This document shows positions 56,486 to 64,000 of a DNA stretch of 64,000 nucleotides, in pieces. Position 1 is the first letter of the stretch. Each line of letters starts with the position of its first letter. Source of the DNA: Talaromyces rugulosus (Eukaryota; Ascomycota; Eurotiomycetes; Eurotiales; Trichocomaceae); contig NC_049565.1 of assembly GCF_013368755.1 (NCBI RefSeq), positions 4,650,001 through 4,714,000 on the forward strand, written 5' to 3'. The translations under genes were made by a program, and so were the position numbers. The notes beneath the pieces are model-generated. The model was not told the DNA's origin. It saw only the letters and a list, made by a program, of their open reading frames with translations, and searched no databases.

Positions 56486-58287
56486 TCGATTGCCACGTCT
56501 AAATAGTTGTAATTCATGGAAATATACAGGTCCAGTCAGTTTGCACTGAAATACTGTGTAGAATCATCAATTTATACGAATATTTAAACTTCCATATTTC
56601 CAGATTAAATATTTCAATCGCATTTCAATAGGTGAAACCCCCTTGGCAACATATGGCTCCTCCAGCTCCTTGATCTCACTCTCGGTCAGATGCGCCTACA
56701 AGGCGCCAAATAATTCACATATTTGAATATACGCCAGTGACTTTGGTCCAGTGACGGACTTGACCAGAAGTCCGAACATGAATTTCCATACAACATCATG
56801 AGTGTACTTTCACTTTTACTTCAGATGTCATGCTTGGACTTTCTAGTAGCGTCTCCAGTTAAGTCGAGATAGTCTGACATTGTCCTGTTAGGATTCGGCG
56901 GTTCGGCTTTGCGGCTTTATCATTTTCCTCATTATCAGTCCTTCAGTGTTATTTTGAACCAGAATAGAAGAGAATGAATGTTTTATTGGCTAGTTTTTCC
57001 GTCAGGCGAAAGTAGCACCTGGAATCCTTCGACGGCAGTCCCGCCATAGATCAGCGGGCTTAGCCGGTACTATCTCCGCGTCTGTTTTTACGTTGATGAC
57101 TTCCGATAAATCATCAATCAATGATCTAGTGCCCATACCGGTATATAGCTATATATATCGGGGGTTTCTGCAAATGTAAGATTTGGCTTGCTGCATCCAA
57201 TGTTGCCAACATACACCTTGCTGTTTGAGCGCTTATTTGAGAAGTTGGTCGATGTGTTTTGCAGTTTTTGGCCTCGGATGCTGTATCATAAATCAAACCA
57301 CAAAATCTGACGGCTTCCAAGACAGATCAAAAGACGTGGTGGAAACACGGCATTGTCCTCTAGTCTTCAAGACGAGTCATCTCAAGTTCTCAACAGGTCG
57401 CAAAGTTAAATTAGCCACCATATTTGAAACAGCTAATTAGTTATGCCGTCTGTAGCTAAAATCGTAGTCGAGTAATTCGCATTGCTAGACAGTGGACACC
57501 GACTGCGACGATCGCCGTTACTACCTGCTCAGGTTTGGATATTGATTAGCACTCGACGACCTCAGACAGTTGTCGGCGAGAATACTCTCGGCTCCTGAGA
57601 CAATCATGACATCATATAGATCTTCTGGGCTCGCGGAGGCTTCGGGAGAGCCTCGAAGGATTGAAGGGGATCGCCATAAAAAAAATAAAAAAATAATAAC
57701 AGGAAAAGCCGGGTAAAACTAATAACCGTGTTGGGTCACGTGTGGCTTGGCGTGCGATGCATCATCCCAGTGCTGATGCCGGCGGCAAAAGGAAAACAAC
57801 ACACCCTCTCCTCATCGCCCAGCAAGGCTCTGGTCGTTCTCTAACGTGTCACACAGGCATAGAATGCCCGCCCCTTGATGTCTCTACCTCGCCGCCAGAG
57901 TGGCCGCTGCTGAGCCAATTGCTATTCTGAAGCTGCGAGACCTCGAAAGCCATCTCTCCCATTCGTTGACCTGCCGGACCAACCAACCGCGTATTCGCTC
58001 TTTGCTTTGTCCAACCGACCGTGTGAGCAAAGTCTGCTCAAGACGCCTGCTCGCCGCCCCCAAGGGACTGGTTCTCGTATTACACGCCTCTTTTTTTTTT
58101 TTTTTTTTTTCATTCATTCACTCCTGCTGGTCCTTGTCCCGCCAATTGCATTTTTGCCGTCTCGCCAAAGCGCCGAGCCTTTCAGCCGAGCGACTTCTTT
58201 CACACTGCCTACAGCCGCCCAAGACGACTGCTTGACCGAACCATCAGCAAATGCACATCGAGGACGACGAAGTATTCTCGCGTGGCC
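56486..58287. other. 1.8-kb intergenic region
   Basis: No gene is supported. It holds the TBC promoter and a long leader with a T run at about 58090-58110. A CCGGCGGC octamer occurs at 57779-57786 (the reverse complement of the region A motif), a single copy that I regard as coincidental. Confidence 0.45.
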
Positions 58288-60774
58288 ATGGTCATGCAGT
58301 ATGCACACCAGGCCGCGGACACGCTCGACAGTGATAATGGGCCTGTGGCCTCGCCGTCGCGACGCCGCCCTCCTCCGCATCTCCACCACAACAACGTCAA
58401 TCATCACGATATGAACGCCACACTCCCTTTCAAAATGCCGATTTCTCCGACCAGATACTCTCCTGCCAGCCCTCTTGCCGATTCCATGGACCAAAACCCG
58501 AGTATTGCGTTGCTGTCGTCCCCTCCCAATGAACGGTCTGTCCCTCCTTCGCCTACCTCCGTCGCATCTTCTCTCCGCCATAACATGGCCTTTGCAAGGT
58601 CACCGACTCCCAGGTCTTCCTCTTCGCCAATTGGACACGAAGATGACAACCCCTCATGGCCTCTGCCCATGACGGATACTCCCCAAGGTATTCAAACTCT
58701 GCCTCGCATGCGGCCAGCTCGACCTGGCTTAAGAATATCCATGTCCACCACTTCCCTTCGCAGCAGACGTCGTTCCCCTCACCCAGAACACAATTCCATA
58801 GAAATGGGGTACAACAACCGCCCACTACCGCGATTTCCTCCACGGGTCACACCTGATCTGCAATACAGCGACCCACTTCGTTCGAGTCAGAATTCGGGGA
58901 AAACATCTTTCTCCAGTTATGATCAGATGAGTAGCACTGAACGAAGTAGTGTCCTGACCAAGAGCAGCTCTATGACAGACATGTCTCCAGATAACGCAGA
59001 CGGCCAATTTGACGGAGACGATGACATGACCGTTGAGGATGCCATTGGGATGTATCTCGACGATATAATTGATGAGGAACCACCGGCTGTGCAGTCGGCA
59101 ATGCGCACCAGTGATCTCGGCGTAATTGCTGAAGCTGTTTCCTCGCCTGCGAAACCCCCTTCAATCGATCATGCTTCCCATGGGCGTGGACCGTCGACTA
59201 CCGAGTCAATTCAAGATGACCATGCCACAAACCATAGCAGGCAACCTAGCCAAGACCGGGAATCAAGCAATGGCCATGCTTTGGATGAACCGGTGTTGGC
59301 AACAGAGGCACAAAACATAGACGAAGAACAAAAGGACAAAGAGCAAGCCGACATGCACACTACAGAGGCATCTTCGACCAAAGATTTGCGACATCAAAAT
59401 CTGTCGATTGACACATCGTTGGCCAAAAAGTCTGCTGTTGAATCCCCCGACCAACCGATTCCTAGTCCTCGCTATTCCACGATAGTACGGGTTTCAGGAC
59501 AGGTGCCTCCTGCATTTCTTCCTGGTAGCGATGGACGAGATCGGTACGGGTTTCGAAAGGCAAGCCATCAAGTCTCTATCGACGACTTTGAATCTTGGAA
59601 CAAGCCGTATGCATCATTTGCCGAGAACCGCAGGCTGAAATGGGTGAAGCTATTAGAAACATCTGGACTTCCTTCAGAAGCTCCAGTCACTTTTCCTCCC
59701 AAGTCCAATGCAATAAAACGATACGTGCGCAAGGGCATACCGAGCGAGTATCGAGGTGCTGCTTGGTTCTATTATGCCGGTGGTTATAACCATATGCATC
59801 CTCGTCCTGGTCATTACAATGAACTAGTGCGCAAGGCCATGTCGACACCGAGCAACAACGACAAAGAACACATTGAACGTGATTTGTATCGCACGTTTCC
59901 AGATAATATTCACTTCAAACCCGATATGCCGCTTGACACGGCAGGAAGCGCAAATGCCATCTCAAAACACCATTCTGTGATTGTGGAAACGCAGATGATT
60001 CGGTCACTCCGACGGGTACTTTATGCGTTTGCACTTCACAATCCTCGTGTCGGGTACACGCAGTCTTTAAATTTCATCACCGGGCTTCTTCTTTTGTTTC
60101 TTCCCGAGGAGAAGGCTTTCTGGATGTTGCATATTATCACGTCCGAGCTGCTTCCGGCGACCCACGAGGTCAGCCTCGAGGGTGCAAATGTCGACATGTG
60201 GATTCTCATGGTCTTGCTGAGGGATAACTTGCCGCACGTTTACACTAAGATAGTCAGCACCAATCCTACAACTTCCAGGGCAAAGGCACCTGCGCTGACG
60301 GTGAATACGCGACTGCCGGATATTACTCTTGGGCTGACGAACTGGCTCATGTCTGCGTTTATTGGTAGCTTGCCGCTGGAAACAACACTGCGAGTGTGGG
60401 ACTGCTTTTTCTATGAAGGATCCAAGACTTTTTTCCGAGTGGCCTTGGGGATTTTCAAAGCTGGCGAACGAGAGATCCTGTCTGTGTCGGATCCTATGGA
60501 AGTATTTCAGATTGTGCAAACGATCCCGAAGAAGCTGCTCGATGCGAACGCGCTACTGGAAGAGAGCATGAGCAGGAAATACCGTGTGGGCCAGGGGCGT
60601 ATTGACGCGTTACGCGAAGAACGGAGAGAGGCAGTGCGGCAGGAAAAGACACGCCTCTCCCTGGTCACCGGTAAGGTGATGGGCCTAAGTCGACCGTCGA
60701 CTCGGTCTGGGGTGCGAAGCCCTCTTCCTCGACTGGACGGATGGCGCTCGCTAAAGAAAAACACGTTCCATTGA
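58288..60774 (+). CDS. TBC-domain Rab GTPase-activating protein
   Basis: An intronless gene of 828 residues from the first ATG at 58288 (the frame is open upstream at 58282 from GTG). The N-terminal 400 residues are Ser/Pro-rich and disordered. The TBC domain begins at VRKGIPSEYRGAAWF. It has the arginine finger in IERDLYRTFPDN, the glutamine finger in GYTQSLNFI, and later LPHVYTKIV, LTNWLMSAFIGSLPLETTLRVWDCFF. A basic C-terminus (RIDALREERREAV) ends the protein. Such proteins stimulate GTP hydrolysis by Rab GTPases at membranes. The Rab partner cannot be named. Confidence 0.93.
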   Translation: MVMQYAHQAADTLDSDNGPVASPSRRRPPPHLHHNNVNHHDMNATLPFKMPISPTRYSPASPLADSMDQNPSIALLSSPPNERSVPPSPTSVASSLRHNMAFARSPTPRSSSSPIGHEDDNPSWPLPMTDTPQGIQTLPRMRPARPGLRISMSTTSLRSRRRSPHPEHNSIEMGYNNRPLPRFPPRVTPDLQYSDPLRSSQNSGKTSFSSYDQMSSTERSSVLTKSSSMTDMSPDNADGQFDGDDDMTVEDAIGMYLDDIIDEEPPAVQSAMRTSDLGVIAEAVSSPAKPPSIDHASHGRGPSTTESIQDDHATNHSRQPSQDRESSNGHALDEPVLATEAQNIDEEQKDKEQADMHTTEASSTKDLRHQNLSIDTSLAKKSAVESPDQPIPSPRYSTIVRVSGQVPPAFLPGSDGRDRYGFRKASHQVSIDDFESWNKPYASFAENRRLKWVKLLETSGLPSEAPVTFPPKSNAIKRYVRKGIPSEYRGAAWFYYAGGYNHMHPRPGHYNELVRKAMSTPSNNDKEHIERDLYRTFPDNIHFKPDMPLDTAGSANAISKHHSVIVETQMIRSLRRVLYAFALHNPRVGYTQSLNFITGLLLLFLPEEKAFWMLHIITSELLPATHEVSLEGANVDMWILMVLLRDNLPHVYTKIVSTNPTTSRAKAPALTVNTRLPDITLGLTNWLMSAFIGSLPLETTLRVWDCFFYEGSKTFFRVALGIFKAGEREILSVSDPMEVFQIVQTIPKKLLDANALLEESMSRKYRVGQGRIDALREERREAVRQEKTRLSLVTGKVMGLSRPSTRSGVRSPLPRLDGWRSLKKNTFH

Positions 60775-61845
60775 TTGAGGTTCCATTCTCTTTCGCTCTT
60801 TTTTTTTTTTTTTTTTTAACCTTTTCTTTCACCTTATTATTACTTCTAGACATTGCATTTGCATACCCTTGCTCATAGGTTGAGCGAGTCATATTTTACC
60901 CAGCGGTTTGGCGTTTATACCCATTTTGGTTGGATTGCATTTACGAGTTGTTACTACGCACTCATCATGTTTGCATTTGCATATCAGACGATCCGAAGAT
61001 AGAAATTCACAGCAAAAAGCACTGATTACCTGACTTGGCCATGATCCAGTACCAAATGTAGTACGTAGTAGTAATTTCAAACATTCCATGCAACAAGCAA
61101 CAAGTGTAACCAATGACGTACAACGATACATCTGAGCCGCCTCTTCTAAGGAAGGGGGATTCCTATGCAAGACAGTTCCGCAGGTAGATGATCATTCCAT
61201 GTCATTCCATACCAGGACCGACATGGCGATGCGCATCAATATCAAAGCCGGAGCAACTTAGCCTGTAAGCTTGGATCGGTATCTGAGATGATCTCATTGC
61301 GATGCGCGATGTGCAATCAATCACGTCGATGGTGAAACATTATTGACAGAGGTCTGTATTTCTAGGGCTGTGTAGGGACAATAGCAAGGGATGGACATTA
61401 GGGCTGCATGATTACAGCTTTTTTTCGTTTCTTGTTTATTAATTTTCCAATGTTTTGTCTGCTCTCTCGTCTCAATGAGGTAATCCCGCCACTTCTATCT
61501 ATTAGTACCAACGTGGTGTTCATGGCTGTGCAATCAAGATGTATACTGTAAAGTCACATTCCCGGCCCAGCCCTAATCTCAACCACAATCTCAACCACGC
61601 ATTCCATCGACCCAGCCCACATCGTTGCTGGCCCAACCCAATCCAAGCACGCTCTTTAGCAAAAAAAATGGCATGCTTTTCCAGCCTCGCAGTGTGGCAC
61701 AGTATGGCAATCCGACGTCTATATCAATCGCCTTTGCCCTAGCTGATTTCTCGCTCATTCGATTTCTGTTCAGCATTCACACAGCGACTTTCGACTCACT
61801 ACTTCCAATTCTTTTTTTTAATATTATTTATTCAATACCGCCAAT
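60775..61845. other. 1.07-kb intergenic region
   Basis: It contains the TBC 3' UTR with a T run (about 60801-60818) and the promoter of the CFEM-like gene. Weak open frames across it do not look coding. Confidence 0.45.
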
Positions 61846-62696
61846 ATGCGTAGCTTTATCTCTGTCCTCGCCCTTGTGGCTGCTGCGACCGCCACCAACA
61901 TGGGCGCCATGGATGAGGCTCAGACTTGTGCTGTATGCTTGACTTCTCCTTAGCTCTAGAATCAAGCGCTAACGACAATAGATGAAAACCCTCCTGTCCA
62001 GCTCAGCCTGCAACACCGGCGACGCCGCCTGTCTCTGCTCAGACAGTGCGCGTGAAGCCGTGATGGGCGAGATCAACGCCGCCTGCGGTGCTGCACAGAG
62101 CGAGCGTACGTCCTCCCAACAATCTCTTGTCAATTATCATCTCATAGCTAACAATTTATACATACACAGAAACCATGCAGCTCGCCTCAGACGCCTGCAG
62201 CAAGCAGAAGATGCGTCGCGCCTATGCGCCCTCTGGCACCGCCGAGCACGGCGTCATGGCCAGCCCCTCGGCCTCCGCCAGCGCTGCTCGCATGAACGGT
62301 GCCCAGGAGGGTTCCAGCAATGAGGCATGCAGCTGCGCCGCCAAGGGTCCCGAAGGAGTCGATGGTGACGATGATGGAGACGATGATGGATATCCTTTCG
62401 ACCTTGACGACGACGACGACGATGACGATGACGAGCGAACCGGTATGACCGGCACCACCAACGGCCGCGTGCACGCTTCTAGCAGCATGGCGGCCATGGC
62501 TACTCCATCGTCTTCTGCTGCTCGCCACGCTGGCATGGCTACTACTACCCCTTCTGTTTCGTCTCATGCCGCAAGGCCTAGCGGTGCTGATGCCTTCTCG
62601 CCCTTCCAGGGTGCCGGCGTGCAGATGGTGCCTAGCATGAACATTGTTGTCGGTGGTGTCTTGGCTGGTGTTGTTGGTGTGTTTGCTGCTCTGTAG
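61846..62696 (+). CDS. CFEM-like, GPI-anchored cell-surface protein
   Basis: Three exons, starting MRSFISVLALVAAATATN at 61846 with a signal peptide. Spliced, it gives QTCAMKTLLSSSACNTGD and AACLCSDSAREAVM, then INAACGAAQSEQTMQLASDACS. Six cysteines are spaced like a CFEM domain, including a CxC pair and the acidic residue after it, although the full eight-Cys pattern is not complete. A Ser/Ala-rich stalk with a 9-11 residue Asp run (about 62400-62440) follows. The C-terminal tail (MNIVVGGVLAGVVGVFAAL) is hydrophobic, as in GPI-anchored proteins. CFEM proteins often bind heme or act in the wall. Confidence 0.82.
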
Positions 62697-62996
62697 ATTT
62701 CTTTCTTGTTGAGAAATCAGAAAGGGAGAAGCAAAGTAATGATTATGAGGATTCTTGGTTGTATTTTTAAAAACATGTCTTGGATGCTGTCTATTTCAAC
62801 ATTTGCCTGTTCACCCCGGATGGTGCTGGGCGTCGAGAGATATCAATTGCTCGACTATTTAGATAATGAATTTACTAGTTTGATAATAATTCTTATTGAT
62901 ATTCGTAGGTGTTGTATAAATTTTAAAATGTTTCCATTGTAATTACTAATATTACCTAACCCAAAACTCCATATCCAAAACCTGGTATCTCAATGC

Positions 62997-64000
62997 TCAA
63001 AACTTCTCACTCGTTACACATCTCGTCAAATTCACCACCATCCACACTGCGCACTTGACTCCCGCCGACAAGACAGTCACTACCAACTCTAGCCCAAACA
63101 CGAGCATACTAACAAGAACCCTCGCAACTCCCGGCAATTCGTCTCCCTGTCTGCTTGACTCCTTCCCAAAATGTCCGTATTTTTCAAGATCAAACTCCTC
63201 GACCACGATTTGCTTGGGCTTTTGGGTGGTGGTTTTCTTCTCTTTTTTCCGGAAAAGTGAGAAACCGCCTCGGGATTTCTTCTTGTCCTTTGACTTTTTC
63301 TCTTTTGCTTCGCTGGCGCGGATCTGGGCCATCAGTTTGGCCTCTTCTTCCGCGTCCTCGCGCTCTGCCAAGGTGGCGAAGAGTTTGCCGGAGAAACTGG
63401 CATTTGTCCTTTGTGCGGTGGTTGCAATGGAGGCGCGGATACGATTCTTGCGACTTGAATTGCCGCCGGAACCCGGTGGTGTCCGCGGTGTTCCAAGGCT
63501 GGGGACGTACATTTCTGTGTTGGCTAGTATAGGGTTTGTCGCCGGGTCGGTGACGGCTACAGTCAGAATCGCAGCAACCAAGGAATCAATGGCGTACAGG
63601 GACGGGATAATCCTCGTCGTCAGGCCGGCACAGATGGAAAGACTCATCGTGCCGAGGTCGAACCAGGCCAGTGGTTCGTCGTTGTCAGCTTGAGGAAGTG
63701 TTGAAGTGCGTGGGGTTGCTGCCGTATCTGCCGCTCGTACGTTGTTCGGAGGAGTCGGACATGTCACGACGATAGTGGGCGGTTGCAGGCTCTCGCTGTC
63801 CGAAGACGGCGAGACTGAGATGTGCAAGATGCCCGGTTTCTTGGTTTGCACACGCGAAAGCGGGTTCCCGTCGTCGCCGAGAAGTTCTGGCGAGTGTTGT
63901 TTGAGCAGCGATGGGTGTTGCAGTTCGTAGCGGTTTTGTCGCTCGTTCCAAATCAGTCGGCAGGACTCTTGCGATGCGGCGCGAGTGACGGCGTGTGTCT
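62997..64000 (-). CDS. Hypothetical membrane-associated protein, partial (N-terminus off window)
   Basis: The frame is open from 64000 to the stop at 62997 and reads through LIWNERQNRYELQHPSLL and QTKKPGILHISVSPSS. The 63851 codon is GTG, so no start is visible and the N-terminus lies beyond the window. A hydrophobic segment (TMSLSICAGLTTRIIPSLYAI, then IDSLVAAILTVAV) precedes a basic linker (KEKKSKDKKKSRGGFSLFRKKEKK). A C-terminal hydrophobic stretch (VARVLVSMLVFGLELVVTVLSA) follows. I do not recognise the family. The layout suggests a small integral membrane protein with a cytosolic basic loop. Confidence 0.7.
   Translation of the reverse strand, partial: THAVTRAASQESCRLIWNERQNRYELQHPSLLKQHSPELLGDDGNPLSRVQTKKPGILHISVSPSSDSESLQPPTIVVTCPTPPNNVRAADTAATPRTSTLPQADNDEPLAWFDLGTMSLSICAGLTTRIIPSLYAIDSLVAAILTVAVTDPATNPILANTEMYVPSLGTPRTPPGSGGNSSRKNRIRASIATTAQRTNASFSGKLFATLAEREDAEEEAKLMAQIRASEAKEKKSKDKKKSRGGFSLFRKKEKKTTTQKPKQIVVEEFDLEKYGHFGKESSRQGDELPGVARVLVSMLVFGLELVVTVLSAGVKCAVWMVVNLTRCVTSEKF

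Noticed and set aside
57779..57786. CCGGCGGC octamer upstream of the TBC gene as a further cluster site
   Set aside because: It is a lone copy far from the cluster with no repetition; chance occurrence is likely.

Overview
The window is 64 kb of nuclear DNA from a filamentous ascomycete. Genes are dense and on both strands, with many short GT-AG introns of about 50-90 nt and CT-rich leaders. It carries single-copy eukaryotic genes (COPI alpha, Erv1, Rmi1, Vps51, Dph7, Rpn12, Sec11, an E2) beside Zn2Cys6 regulators, a CFEM-like protein, a sedolisin and TRI12/Dal5-type transporters. By recall of protein similarity it looks like a Eurotiomycete (Aspergillus/Penicillium/Talaromyces group); no database was searched. 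I found no tRNA, rRNA, transposon or CRISPR array.

Region A (1-12.97 kb) looks like an aromatic-catabolism cluster. It holds the 3' end of a Zn2Cys6 regulator and three divergent gene pairs: CocE/NonD hydrolase and TRI12-type exporter, homogentisate 1,2-dioxygenase and fumarylacetoacetase, and a CYP504-like P450 and a small alpha/beta hydrolase. A plausible route is hydrolysis of an aryl-acetate ester, amide or lactone, ring hydroxylation towards homogentisate, ring opening, then cleavage to fumarate and acetoacetate. No maleylacetoacetate isomerase is present. All three shared promoters carry copies of a GCCGCCGG(A/G)A motif.

Region B (13-39.9 kb) is mostly housekeeping: a fungal nuclear-type protein, COPI alpha, Erv1, Rmi1, Vps51, a DUF1917/UPF0696 protein, Dph7, Rpn12, a secreted sedolisin, a Myb-like protein, two BTB-type proteins, signal peptidase Sec11 and an E2 enzyme.

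Region C (40.1-53.3 kb) looks like a second metabolic cluster. It has two paralogous TauD/TfdA 2-oxoglutarate dioxygenases, two Dal5-type permeases, a DHDPS/HOGA-family aldolase, a Zn2Cys6 regulator and, at its edge, an acyltransferase-3 membrane protein. Both dioxygenases are divergent from a permease. Three promoters share the 13-mer TTGGCCGCNGTGG, a candidate regulon site. The substrate is unknown.

Region D (53.3-64 kb) is gene-poor. It has a lone SDR, a TBC-domain Rab GAP, a CFEM-like GPI-anchored protein with an Asp run, and a partial protein running off the window, separated by 1-2.4 kb AT-rich gaps.
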